Part shown: positions 48,356-57,526 of the stretch, one piece after another
Position numbering within the stretch: the stretch's first letter is position 1
Layout: each line of letters begins with the position of its first letter
DNA from: a virus
Length of the DNA: 64,000 nucleotides
Strand: one strand, 5' to 3'
Virus record (IMG/VR): IMGVR_UViG_3300026571_000427
Location: 26,062 to 90,061 of that record
Made by a program: the position numbers and the translations under genes
Notes under the pieces: model-generated
Seen by the model: the letters and a program-made list of their open reading frames with translations, nothing else
What the model was told of the DNA's origin: nothing
Databases searched by the model: none

Positions 48356-49506
48356 AAGTAGGAGTTATTGGGGCAGGTAGACTTGGTATTTGCTTTGCCC
48401 TTCTTTTAGAAAAAGCAGGTTATGAGGTTGTAGCCTCTGATGTTAGAGAAGACTATGTAAATGGTCTTCTACAAAGAACCATTGATACTCACGAACCAGA
48501 AGTTCAGCAACTTCTTTCTGAAGCAAAGAATATTACATTTAAAACTGGAAACTATGATGTTATCCGAGAGTGTGATGTTCTTTATACTCTGGTAGCGACG
48601 CCATCTCTTCCTGACGGAAGTTATGATGTTAGTGCTGTTTGGGGTGTTATCAATGATATTCAAAATGCTCCAGACCTTGGGATTGAAGTTAAAGGTAAAT
48701 GTTTTGTAGTTGGATGTACAACTAATCCGGGTGATTGTGATAATTTTCAATCCCAACTCAATGCTTATGGCGTAGATGTTTACTATAATCCTGAGTTTAT
48801 TGCTCAGGGAAATATTATTAAGGACCTGCAGAATGCAGATATGGTCCTTGTTGGTGGACCCGAAGGTCAGTATCGCCCATTCATTGAAGAAATTTATAAT
48901 AGAATTCAAGTAACAGAACCAAGAATTTATTTTATGTCAACGACTGCTGCAGAGTTAGTTAAACTTGCAGTCAATTGTTTCTTAACTACCAAGATTAGTT
49001 ATGCAAATATGGTTGGCGAAGTCATGTCTCTTGCTGGTCTTGAAGAAGAAATTGATCATGTTCTTAAAGCAATCGGTTCTGATACAAGAGTTGGTAGTAA
49101 ATATCTGAAATATGGATATGGATTTGGTGGTCCGTGCTTACCAAGAGACAATCGTTCTTTTGCTGCTTATGCAAAAAAACTTGGTTTAGAATATAACCTT
49201 GGAAAAACAACTGATGACTTTAATAATGAACACGCAAAGTTTTTGAAAACCTACTTTATCAAAAAGAACGAGAATAAAATTCCATTTGCTTTTCATTACA
49301 TTTCATATAAAGAAGGAACTGATATCCTTACCGAGAGTCAGCAGTATCGTCTTTGCTTAGACCTTCTCGATGAGGGTTATAAAGTATATGTACTTGACAA
49401 TCAAGCAATTCTTGGTCAAGTAAAAGATTTCCTAGAATCAAAATATGGAGATAGAGTTGTGGTTGATGGAATTCCCAATGAAGAGGTATACTGGATTGAT
49501 TTGTGA
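48352..49506 (+). CDS. UDP-glucose/GDP-mannose 6-dehydrogenase family
   Basis: 384 residues from the ATG at 48352. KVGVIGAGRLGICFALLLEK binds NAD. YNPEFIAQGNIIKDLQNADM, ELVKLAVNCFLTTKISYANM (K-x-x-x-N) and YGYGFGGPCLPRDNRSFAAY with the catalytic cysteine (GGPC) identify the family. It oxidises a nucleotide sugar to a uronic acid with two NAD. No further chain-determining residues were checked. Confidence 0.93.
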   Translation: MKVGVIGAGRLGICFALLLEKAGYEVVASDVREDYVNGLLQRTIDTHEPEVQQLLSEAKNITFKTGNYDVIRECDVLYTLVATPSLPDGSYDVSAVWGVINDIQNAPDLGIEVKGKCFVVGCTTNPGDCDNFQSQLNAYGVDVYYNPEFIAQGNIIKDLQNADMVLVGGPEGQYRPFIEEIYNRIQVTEPRIYFMSTTAAELVKLAVNCFLTTKISYANMVGEVMSLAGLEEEIDHVLKAIGSDTRVGSKYLKYGYGFGGPCLPRDNRSFAAYAKKLGLEYNLGKTTDDFNNEHAKFLKTYFIKKNENKIPFAFHYISYKEGTDILTESQQYRLCLDLLDEGYKVYVLDNQAILGQVKDFLESKYGDRVVVDGIPNEEVYWIDL

Positions 49507-50318
49507 TGGATTTTAATAAATTGGATAAGAATAAATCAGCATACAAACTAAAAAATATTGGACCCATTTATTATCTTAATCTTGATGGACAGCAAGAAAG
49601 GAGAGAATATATGGAGTCCCAATTTAAATATTGGGAAGTTGAAAATTATACACGCATCTCTGCATACGATGGTCGTGAAGATGACTTAAGTGATATTATA
49701 ATAGGTCGCTATCCTGAAAATATGACATCGGGTGAGATTGGATGTATTACATCTCACCTTAAGGCAATAAAGCATTGGTATGAAACCTCAGATAGTCCAT
49801 ATGCAATCATCATGGAAGATGATTGTAATCTTGATTTGGTGAAATACTGGGATTTTAATTGGTCAGATTTTTATGCACATATTCCATATGATTGGGATGT
49901 AGTTCAAATCGCAATCATTTGTACTGGTGATTTGCATGTTAGATTGCATAAGAGATTTGTTAATGACTTTTCAACAGCTTGCTATCTTATTAATAGACAT
50001 CATGCAGAAAAGTTATTGAAGTTCCATGTCCGTGGAGAAAAATATAAACTGGATAATGGAGTCAAACCTCGTCCAGTTGCGGATGATTTGATTTATAATT
50101 CTGGAAATACATATTCAATTCCTCTTCTCTTTTATAGAATTGAACTTGGATCATCTATTCATCCGGAACATGTTGATATTTTTCATAAAGGAAATCACAC
50201 TGCACTCTCCGAATTTTGGGAGCAAAATGGTTCTAAAATTAAAATAGAAGAATACATGGATTATGATCCATATCTGGGGAGAATAACCGAAAATTCTACT
50301 TCTCAGCAAAACACTTGA
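49506..50318 (+). CDS. Glycosyltransferase family 25-like
   Basis: 270 residues. GPIYYLNLDGQQERREYMES at the N-terminus, GEIGCITSHLKAIKHWYE and YAIIMEDDCNLD (E-D-D) are the GT25 pattern of LPS galactosyltransferases; YLINRHHAEKLL follows. Last gene of the operon. The ATG shares a base with the previous stop; a GTG at 49503 is the alternative. Its 3' end holds the -35 box of the porin promoter. Confidence 0.88.
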   Translation: MDFNKLDKNKSAYKLKNIGPIYYLNLDGQQERREYMESQFKYWEVENYTRISAYDGREDDLSDIIIGRYPENMTSGEIGCITSHLKAIKHWYETSDSPYAIIMEDDCNLDLVKYWDFNWSDFYAHIPYDWDVVQIAIICTGDLHVRLHKRFVNDFSTACYLINRHHAEKLLKFHVRGEKYKLDNGVKPRPVADDLIYNSGNTYSIPLLFYRIELGSSIHPEHVDIFHKGNHTALSEFWEQNGSKIKIEEYMDYDPYLGRITENSTSQQNT

Positions 50319-50343
50319 CAAAATTTAAGAATCTCTCTATACT
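50315..50343 (+). promoter_or_regulatory. Sigma70-type promoter of the porin gene
   Basis: TTGACA (50315-50320), 17-base spacer, TATACT (50338-50343). The -35 box overlaps the stop codon of the last glycan gene. Confidence 0.82.
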
Positions 50344-50353
50344 AAATAAGTAC

Positions 50354-50378
50354 TTAAGAATTCAGTTGTAATTCTTAA
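50354..50378 (+). promoter_or_regulatory. Hairpin in the porin 5' leader
   Basis: TTAAGAATT (50354-50362) and AATTCTTAA (50370-50378) are perfect 9-base complements with a 7-base loop, at the start of the porin mRNA. It could stabilise the message or serve as an operator. Confidence 0.6.
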
Positions 50379-50410
50379 CATTTGTCCTATAGTACATAAA
50401 AAATAATTTT

Positions 50411-51907
50411 ATGAAACTCAAACAACTGATGCTTGCACCTGTTGCTCTGGGAATGGTTGCTCCTGTTGCTGCGAATGCGGCAGACCTTAACATGGCAGCA
50501 GTCAACCAATATGCAACCTCTGAGCAGGTCACAAGCGTCTCACAACTGTCTGATGTTCAACCTACGGATTGGGCATATCAGGCACTCAGCAACCTTGTAG
50601 AGCGTTATGGTTGCGTTGCTGGTTATCCAAATGGCACCTTCAGTGGTGGCAAAGCAATGACTCGCTATGAGGCAGCAGCACTTCTGAATGCTTGCTTGGA
50701 TCGCGTAACAGAAAATACTGATGAACTCAAGCGTCTTGCTAATGAGTTCCGTGATGAACTCACTGTTATTCAAGGTAAGGTTGCAAGTTTGGAAACCAAA
50801 GTAGGTGCTCTTGAAGCAACTCAGTTCTCTACCACCACAAAACTTCGCGGTGAAGCAAACTTTGTTCTTGGTGGTGTAGATAATGCTTGGACTCCCGGTT
50901 CAACTGCAAGTACGAATGTTGGTAATACTGCATTCAACTATGATCTTCGCCTGAACTTTGACACATCGTTCACTGGTAAAGATCTGCTCCGCACTCGTCT
51001 GCGTTCTGGCAACTTCTCCAGTCAACCCTTCGGTTCTTCTTCTTCTCTGTTCAAACTGGATAAGGCAGAGAGTACCGCAAATGCAGTTACTCTCGACCGT
51101 CTCTACTATCAGTTCCCTGCACTTGCTAAGGGTGTAACTCTGACTGCTGGTGCTCTGGTTCGTAACACTGAAATGACCTGGATTCCTACTGCATATAAGT
51201 CGGAAGTTCTTGACTTCTTCCAACTTGCTGGTGCTCCTGGCGTCTATAACAAGGCAACTGGTGCTGGTTTTGGTGCCCAGTGGTCACAAGGTAAGAAAGG
51301 TTTTGTTGCTGGTCTGAACTATGTTGCTCAAAATGGTGGCGATTCCACCAAAGGTGAGTTCAACGAAAAGGGTGCCCTGAACACTCTGGCACAGATTGGT
51401 TATCGTGCTCCTAACTACGGTATTGCATTCGGTTATCGTTATGGTACTGAAGGCACTCGTGTTCGCACCTTTAATGGTGTTGCTGGTGCTTCTGGTGCTC
51501 TTGCTCCAGGTCAAACCTCCAACGGTTATGCTCTGAGTGCTTACTGGCAACCCTCTAAGTCTGGCATTGTTCCCTCGGTATCTGCTGGTTATGGTTGGAA
51601 CACTGTAAGTCTGAATGCTGAAGGTGCAGCAACTCCTGCTGGTGCTACCGATTCTCAAACTTGGTATGCTGGTCTTCAGTGGAGTGATGTACTTGCCAAG
51701 GGTAATTCTGCAGGTTTTGCTGTGGGTCAACCTGGTAATGCAGAAGGACTGGATGAGGATGCAACGATGTGGGAAGTATTCTACAAGTATCGTGTAAGCG
51801 ATAACATTACTATTACTCCTGCAGTGTTCTATGCTTCTAACAACCAAGCATTCACTGATGCTTCTTCCAACTTTGGTGGTGTAATCCAAACCAAATTTAC
51901 TTTCTGA
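50411..51907 (+). CDS. Cyanobacterial-type outer-membrane porin (SLH + OprB)
   Basis: 498 residues. Signal peptide MKLKQLMLAPVALGMVAPVA ending ANA. An SLH domain follows (DVQPTDWAYQALSNLVERYG, GYPNGTFSGGKAMTRYEAAA), then a coiled coil (ELKRLANEFRDELTVIQGKV) and a 16-strand-type OprB barrel ending in aromatic TKFTF. This is the architecture of cyanobacterial SomA/SomB porins that anchor the outer membrane to peptidoglycan. A phage copy would be inserted into the host envelope. Base use is more GC-rich than the glycan operon, pointing to host origin. Confidence 0.92.
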   Translation: MKLKQLMLAPVALGMVAPVAANAADLNMAAVNQYATSEQVTSVSQLSDVQPTDWAYQALSNLVERYGCVAGYPNGTFSGGKAMTRYEAAALLNACLDRVTENTDELKRLANEFRDELTVIQGKVASLETKVGALEATQFSTTTKLRGEANFVLGGVDNAWTPGSTASTNVGNTAFNYDLRLNFDTSFTGKDLLRTRLRSGNFSSQPFGSSSSLFKLDKAESTANAVTLDRLYYQFPALAKGVTLTAGALVRNTEMTWIPTAYKSEVLDFFQLAGAPGVYNKATGAGFGAQWSQGKKGFVAGLNYVAQNGGDSTKGEFNEKGALNTLAQIGYRAPNYGIAFGYRYGTEGTRVRTFNGVAGASGALAPGQTSNGYALSAYWQPSKSGIVPSVSAGYGWNTVSLNAEGAATPAGATDSQTWYAGLQWSDVLAKGNSAGFAVGQPGNAEGLDEDATMWEVFYKYRVSDNITITPAVFYASNNQAFTDASSNFGGVIQTKFTF

Positions 51908-51926
51908 TAAACTGAAAGTGTGATAA

Positions 51927-53219
<1,293 letters not shown>

Positions 53220-53237
53220 ACCTTAACCTTCTCTTAG

Positions 53238-53266
53238 TGGACTTTAATTTTCATTTCCTTTAGAAT
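53238..53266 (+). promoter_or_regulatory. Possible sigma70 promoter of pstS
   Basis: TGGACT (53238-53243), 17-base spacer, TAGAAT (53261-53266), 23 bases before the pstS ATG. No pho-box-like direct repeat is obvious. Confidence 0.5.
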
Positions 53267-53289
53267 TTCTTTGTAGTTATTCACTTTTT

Positions 53290-54252
53290 ATGAAACTCAA
53301 AAACTTTATTTCTATTAGTCTTGCTCTTGCTCCTGCTGCTGCATTTGCTGGGACTACTTTGAACGGTGCAGGTGCCACCTTCCCAGCACCTCTTTATCAA
53401 CGATGGTTCCAAGATTATGCACGAACTTCTGGGAGTAGGGTTAATTATCAGTCCGTTGGTTCTGGTGCTGGTGTTCGTCAATTCCTTGCGGGAACGGTTG
53501 ATTTCGCAGCAAGTGACGAACCCATCAAACCCGCAGAAGCGGCAAAAGTGAAGCGTGGTGTTGTCCAGATCCCTATGATTGGTGGAACGATTGCTGTTGC
53601 TTACAACAATCCTAGTTGCACTCTGAAACTCACTCAAAAGCAAACTGTTGATATTTTTGCTGGTCGTATTAAAGACTGGAAGCAAGTCGGATGTGCTGCT
53701 GGTCCGATGAAAGTTGTTCATCGTTCTGATGGTTCTGGAACTACTTTTGCATTCACCAACTCTTTGGAAGCATTTGGTGGTTGGACTTATGGTGTAGGTA
53801 AGTCTATTAATTGGCCTACTGGTGTTGGTTCAAAAGGTAACGAAGGTGTTTCTGGTACTATCAAAAACACTCCTGGTGCTATTGGTTATGTGAATACTGG
53901 ATTTGTTCGTGCCAACAAACTTAAAGCAGCAGTTATTCAAAACAAGGCAGGTAAGTTTGTCGGTCCTTCCGCTGTGACTGGTGCTGCTGCTCTGAATAGC
54001 ATTACTCTGGATGCAAACCTTGCTGGCGAAAATCCCAATCCCTCTGGAACAAATGCATATCCAATTTCTACTCTGACTTGGATCCTTGCATATAAGAAAG
54101 GTAATGGTGCTAAGACTGATGATATCCGTGCTGCTCTGAACTATGCTTTGAGCACAAAAGCACAGATGATTGCTGATGATTTGGGTTATGTTCCTCTTGC
54201 AGGTTCGGTTCTCAACAAATCACGCATTGCTGTTGGGCGTATTGGTCAGTAA
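53290..54252 (+). CDS. pstS: Phosphate-binding protein PstS
   Basis: 320 residues. Signal peptide MKLKNFISISLALAPAAAFA. GAGATFPAPLYQRWFQDYAR, VGSGAGVRQFLAGTVDFAAS, DGSGTTFAFTNSL and GAIGYVNTGFV are PstS hallmarks. It binds phosphate in the periplasm for the host Pst transporter and is a known cyanophage auxiliary gene controlled by host PhoB in some phages. No other pst gene lies here. Confidence 0.96.
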   Translation: MKLKNFISISLALAPAAAFAGTTLNGAGATFPAPLYQRWFQDYARTSGSRVNYQSVGSGAGVRQFLAGTVDFAASDEPIKPAEAAKVKRGVVQIPMIGGTIAVAYNNPSCTLKLTQKQTVDIFAGRIKDWKQVGCAAGPMKVVHRSDGSGTTFAFTNSLEAFGGWTYGVGKSINWPTGVGSKGNEGVSGTIKNTPGAIGYVNTGFVRANKLKAAVIQNKAGKFVGPSAVTGAAALNSITLDANLAGENPNPSGTNAYPISTLTWILAYKKGNGAKTDDIRAALNYALSTKAQMIADDLGYVPLAGSVLNKSRIAVGRIGQ

Positions 54253-54284
54253 TTCCTAACAAAACTAGGTATAAATGACTACGA

Positions 54285-54310
54285 GGGGTGCTTGACACCC
54301 CTTTATTTTT
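54285..54310 (+). terminator. Terminator sharing bases with the hli promoter
   Basis: GGGGTG (54285-54290), loop CTTGA, CACCCC (54296-54301), then TTTATTTTT. The loop contains the start of the next -35 box. Confidence 0.85.
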
Positions 54311-54320
54311 GCTATATAAT
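54292..54320 (+). promoter_or_regulatory. Consensus sigma70 promoter of the hli-petF unit
   Basis: TTGACA (54292-54297), 17-base spacer, TATAAT (54315-54320), 28 bases before the hli ATG. A perfect consensus. Confidence 0.88.
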
Positions 54321-54348
54321 TGTGTAACAATTCGTAATAAAACGAAAA

Positions 54349-54558
54349 ATGACTGTAACAAAAAACGAGTTTGGGCAAATGAATATGTTTGCCAAAGAAC
54401 CCGCGATGTATATGACCAAGGAAGACCTTGAGCGTTATGGCATCGAACCCTATGCAGAAAAAGCGGAGAAAATGAATGGACGCTGGGCTATGGTCGGCAT
54501 TGTTGCTGGCGCTATTTCTTATGCTCTCACTGGGCACCTCTTCTTTGGAGTAGTTTGA
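54349..54558 (+). CDS. hli: High-light-inducible protein (HLIP)
   Basis: 69 residues. AEKMNGRWAMVGIVAGAISYALTGHL (here split at A-E-K-M-N-G-R-W-A-M) is the chlorophyll-binding single transmembrane helix of the Lhc/HLIP family. HLIPs protect photosystems from excess light and are hallmark cyanophage genes. The N-terminal extension is polar. Confidence 0.95.
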   Translation: MTVTKNEFGQMNMFAKEPAMYMTKEDLERYGIEPYAEKAEKMNGRWAMVGIVAGAISYALTGHLFFGVV

Positions 54559-54561
54559 GAC

Positions 54562-54590
54562 TTGACAATGACTTCAACTATCTTTACAAT
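54562..54590 (+). promoter_or_regulatory. Sigma70-type promoter before petF
   Basis: TTGACA (54562-54567), 17-base spacer, TACAAT (54585-54590), 64 bases before petF and overlapping the small ORF at 54568. Confidence 0.72.
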
Positions 54591-54654
54591 AACATCAGTT
54601 GCCTTTTTTGTTTTACTGGCAGCATCCGTTGAAAAAATTTGCGAGACTTACTAA
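54568..54654 (+). CDS. 28-residue single-TM peptide, doubtful
   Basis: [20 protein letters not shown] then VEKICETY. It looks like a small thylakoid membrane subunit and couples to petF by TAATG, but its first 23 bases coincide with a near-consensus promoter. Either may be real. Confidence 0.4.
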   Translation: MTSTIFTITSVAFFVLLAASVEKICETY

Positions 54655-54947
54655 TGACCGTTTTTAATGTCACTCTCCAATCCCCTGATGGCACCGAAAC
54701 TACTATCAAATGTCCTGATGACCAGTACATCCTTGAAGCAGCAGAAGAGGCAGGTGTTGACCTCCCTTCATCGTGTAAGGCAGGCGCTTGCTCTGCCTGT
54801 GCTGGCAAACTCATTTCTGGCACCGTTGACAACGAAGAACAATCGTTCCTTGATGATGATCAACAAGCAGAAGGTTGGGTTCTCACTTGCGTTGCTTATC
54901 CCACAAGTGATTGTGTAATTCTTACTGAACAGGAAGAGAATCTGTGA
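54654..54947 (+). CDS. petF: Plant-type [2Fe-2S] ferredoxin
   Basis: 97 residues. [13 protein letters not shown] followed by [12 protein letters not shown] gives the C-x4-C-x2-C-x(29)-C cluster ligands. It carries electrons from photosystem I to phage or host reductases such as bilin or ribonucleotide enzymes. Known in cyanophages. Overlaps the next gene (GTGA). Confidence 0.95.
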   Translation: MTVFNVTLQSPDGTETTIKCPDDQYILEAAEEAGVDLPSSCKAGACSACAGKLISGTVDNEEQSFLDDDQQAEGWVLTCVAYPTSDCVILTEQEENL

Positions 54948-55222
54948 GCACTGCTGGTATGCTAGGGCAGTTCGCAATTGCCCTTCAAGAACTTGGGTGG
55001 AATGCTGATGATGAAATCTCGGTGGAGATTGGAGGAGTAGCAGTAACAGGAACTGCTACCAGTCCAAATGCAAATCCAAAATGGGCAAAACCATTTGGAA
55101 CTGTATCCTACCAAAACGATGCTTTCATCGTAATTAAAAACAAATCGAGGAACCCAGTTGTTCCTTCACAACCAAATCCTGAACTTAAACAACACCACCT
55201 TTATCAAGGAGAAAACAAATGA
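54944..55222 (+). CDS. Conserved small protein, unknown
   Basis: 92 residues from a GTG start coupled to pet[21 protein letters not shown] is helical, the rest beta-rich and proline-rich. It overlaps the second HLIP by 4 bases (ATGA), so it belongs to a photosynthesis-linked unit. Function unknown. Confidence 0.68.
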   Translation: MSTAGMLGQFAIALQELGWNADDEISVEIGGVAVTGTATSPNANPKWAKPFGTVSYQNDAFIVIKNKSRNPVVPSQPNPELKQHHLYQGENK

Positions 55223-55338
55223 AAAATCTTTTTACTGAAAAAGCTGAGCGTATTAATGGTTGGTTTGCAATGATTGGTTTTGTTGCAGCCGCTGGTTCTT
55301 ATCTTACTACCGGTCAAATTATCCCCGGTGTGTTTTGA
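55219..55338 (+). CDS. hli: Short high-light-inducible protein
   Basis: 39 residues. TEKAERINGWFAMIGFVAAA is the HLIP chlorophyll-binding helix (E-x-x-N-G-W-x-A-M-x-G), with an almost absent N-terminal part. Second hli of the unit. Confidence 0.92.
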   Translation: MKNLFTEKAERINGWFAMIGFVAAAGSYLTTGQIIPGVF

Positions 55339-55349
55339 TAGAGGTCAAA

Positions 55350-55877
55350 ATGCGTAAAGAGCAATATCAAGTTCCACAAGTACAATTTGTATTCCGTGAG
55401 AATAGTGAGTTTGTAAATCGTACATCCGCAGAACTATTCAATGGAAAGCGTGTGGTCATTTTTAGCCTGCCTGGTGCTTTCACTCCTACTTGCAGTGCCT
55501 ATCAGCTACCTGGATTCGAAGAGAAATACGACGACTTTATTGGTAGTGGCATCGACGCTATTTACTGCATCTCTGTTAATGATGGGTTTGTGATGAATGC
55601 CTGGGCACAAGACCAGAACATTGAGAAAGTAAAACTCATTCCAGATGGAAATGCATATTTCACACGCTCTATGGGAATGCTTGTTAGTAAGTCCAACCTT
55701 GGTTTCGGTGATCGCTCTTGGCGTTATGCTGCAGTCGTGGATAACGGAATCATCGAGAAACTGTTTGTTGAACCAGGACAGCGCGATAATGCCCCTGAAG
55801 ATCCTTATGTTGAGACTACTCCAGAAAATGTTTTTGAATATGTAAAATCTACGGTTCGAGAAACTGTTACTGCCTGA
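55350..55877 (+). CDS. Peroxiredoxin (Prx5/AhpE-like)
   Basis: 175 residues from the ATG at 55350; the longer frame from 55260 overlaps the HLIP. VVIFSLPGAFTPTCSAYQLP carries the peroxidatic cysteine (P-x-x-x-T/S-x-x-C). It reduces peroxides using thioredoxin or glutaredoxin. No resolving-cysteine partner domain is fused. It closes the light-stress unit and is followed by a strong terminator. Known from a few cyanophages. Confidence 0.93.
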   Translation: MRKEQYQVPQVQFVFRENSEFVNRTSAELFNGKRVVIFSLPGAFTPTCSAYQLPGFEEKYDDFIGSGIDAIYCISVNDGFVMNAWAQDQNIEKVKLIPDGNAYFTRSMGMLVSKSNLGFGDRSWRYAAVVDNGIIEKLFVEPGQRDNAPEDPYVETTPENVFEYVKSTVRETVTA

Positions 55878-55886
55878 AGATAATCA

Positions 55887-55910
55887 AGCGCCCAAAAAGG
55901 CGCTTTTTTT
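55887..55910 (+). terminator. Terminator
   Basis: AGCGCC (55887-55892), loop CAAAAA, GGCGCT (55899-55904), then T-run. Confidence 0.92.
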
Positions 55911-55917
55911 ATAAATA
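55910..55917 (+). promoter_or_regulatory. Late promoter TATAAATA
   Basis: A perfect octamer sharing a T with the terminator, 25 bases before the ATG at 55943. Confidence 0.8.
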
Positions 55918-55942
55918 TCTTCAGTGTTTATAGAGATAATCC

Positions 55943-56614
55943 ATGACCCTAGATCTTCATAACTTTTTTAAGTTTTATGATGATAGCAATTCAAATCATG
56001 TTGCAGCGGTTCAGTGGTTAGAAGATAATCTTCCTCCCCAATTTTTAGACGATGCGGAGACAGATTGGATTGGAATTTTTAGAACCAAACCCCCTACACC
56101 AGCGGTTCTAAACGTTCCATATTTCAATCAAGTAGATAACTACAGAGATGCACATAGAACTTGCAACTCTTCATCGTGCGCTATGTGTCTTGCGTTCCTC
56201 AAGCCAGGAAGCATTAAAGGTGACGATGAATACGTCAAGAAAGTATTTGCGATTGGTGATACAACGGACCATGCCGTACAGACGAAGGTTCTGGCAGGTT
56301 ATGGCGTTAAGTCACACTTTAGTTACAATCTATCTTTTGCTGATATTGATAAAAGTTTGGACGCTGGGAAGCCCGTTGTTATTGGCATACTCCATAGGGG
56401 TTCTCTTTCTGCACCTACTGGTGGGCACATGTGCGTTGTAATTGGTAAGACTCCAGACGGAAAAGGATATTACGTTAATGACCCATATGGATCATTGAAT
56501 GATAACTATACTGGTCCTGTAACTAACGGTAAGAAAACAATCTATACCAAAGCAGTTCTTAAGCACCGTTGGTGTCCAGGAGGCAATGATGGGTGGGGCA
56601 GAATCTTCGATTAG
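55943..56614 (+). CDS. C39-like peptidase with DLHNFFKFYD targeting domain
   Basis: 223 residues. Residues 1-48 (DLHNFFKFYDDSNSNHVAAV then QWLEDNLPP) are a small helical domain also present at the start of the lysozyme at 56713. The rest resembles the Peptidase_C39_2 fold: NVPYFNQVDNYRDAHRTCNS with a likely catalytic C, GGHMCVVIGKT with H, and YYVNDPYG with N/D. It probably cleaves peptides in the wall or a virion protein. Late promoter directly upstream. Confidence 0.82.
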   Translation: MTLDLHNFFKFYDDSNSNHVAAVQWLEDNLPPQFLDDAETDWIGIFRTKPPTPAVLNVPYFNQVDNYRDAHRTCNSSSCAMCLAFLKPGSIKGDDEYVKKVFAIGDTTDHAVQTKVLAGYGVKSHFSYNLSFADIDKSLDAGKPVVIGILHRGSLSAPTGGHMCVVIGKTPDGKGYYVNDPYGSLNDNYTGPVTNGKKTIYTKAVLKHRWCPGGNDGWGRIFD

Positions 56615-56627
56615 ATTTAAGGCAAAA

Positions 56628-56735
56628 ATGCTTAAAGTGATCAAAGAACTTACAAATCATGGAAAGCACGTAGAAGCAAACGAACTTTATCAACGGTATT
56701 TCGGAGAAAACAATGGCAAGAATCGATTTACATAA
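56628..56735 (+). CDS. Small ORF between the two hydrolases
   Basis: 35 residues (MLKVIKELTNHGKHVEANEL and on). An earlier in-frame ATG at 56586 would give 49 residues. It overlaps the lysozyme start by 23 bases. Helical, unknown, moderately supported. Confidence 0.4.
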   Translation: MLKVIKELTNHGKHVEANELYQRYFGENNGKNRFT

Positions 56736-57381
56736 CTTCTTCAAGTTTTATGACGAGAAGAACCCCAACCACGTTAAAGCAGTGCAGTGGTTGGAAGATA
56801 ACCTCCCAGTCAAATATCTAGAAGATAATATTGATTGGGCGGAGATTTATAGAGGAAAAAAGACTAGTGCTGCACCAGCAACCACTGCTGCTGCAGCTCC
56901 TGTAACAGGTGGTGATGATGTTCCTCAAATGGGCATCAAGTTAATCAAAGAGTTTGAGGGATGTCATCTGAAGGCATACCCAGACCCCTTGACTGGTGGA
57001 CTTCCAATCACTATTGGTTGGGGATCTACTCGCAAGAAGGATGGATCACCCTTCAAAATGGGTGATACCCTAACACAGGCAGAAGCAGATGAACTTCTTA
57101 TCGAACAATGTAAGAAAGAGTTCCTTCCTGCTCTGCGTAAAATCCCTCATTGGAATGAAATGTCAGATGGAAAAAGAGGCGCTCTGCTCAGCTTTGCTTA
57201 TAATCTTGGTGCCGGTTTTTACGGTGGCGATAACTTTAATACTATTACTAAACGCTTGAAAAATAAGGAGTGGGATTTAGTTCCTGATGCTCTTTATCTC
57301 TATCGCAATCCTGGTTCTAATGTAGAAGCAGGACTTGCACGTAGAAGAAAAGCAGAGGGTGAATCCTGGAAGAAGGGATAA
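56713..57381 (+). CDS. GH24 lysozyme (endolysin) with the same N-terminal domain
   Basis: 222 residues. Residues 1-45 repeat the DLHNFFKFYDEKNPNHVKAV domain of the peptidase, followed by an A/T/P linker. The catalytic domain (75-222) is T4-lysozyme-like: LIKEFEGCHLKAYPDPLTGG with catalytic E, ITIGWGSTRK (T/G), and ALLSFAYNLGAGFYGG. It hydrolyses peptidoglycan. The late promoter upstream of the peptidase probably serves both. Confidence 0.93.
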   Translation: MARIDLHNFFKFYDEKNPNHVKAVQWLEDNLPVKYLEDNIDWAEIYRGKKTSAAPATTAAAAPVTGGDDVPQMGIKLIKEFEGCHLKAYPDPLTGGLPITIGWGSTRKKDGSPFKMGDTLTQAEADELLIEQCKKEFLPALRKIPHWNEMSDGKRGALLSFAYNLGAGFYGGDNFNTITKRLKNKEWDLVPDALYLYRNPGSNVEAGLARRRKAEGESWKKG

Positions 57382-57434
57382 ATAGTTACAATCATAACTG
57401 ATTCTTGATCTTAAATGGTCTGAATCTACATAGT

Positions 57435-57454
57435 CCGAATCCTCTGTGATTCGG
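57435..57454 (+). other. Hairpin in the gap after the lysozyme
   Basis: CCGAATC/GATTCGG (7 pairs, loop CTCTGT). No T-run directly behind. The gap 57382-57526 has only this and an ATAAATA at the lysozyme stop. Confidence 0.5.
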
Positions 57455-57526
57455 TGATTACTTTACTTTTAAACATAACTTCGGTTTGTTTTGTTTAGTA
57501 CACACTGAACTCACAGAGGACTTTCT

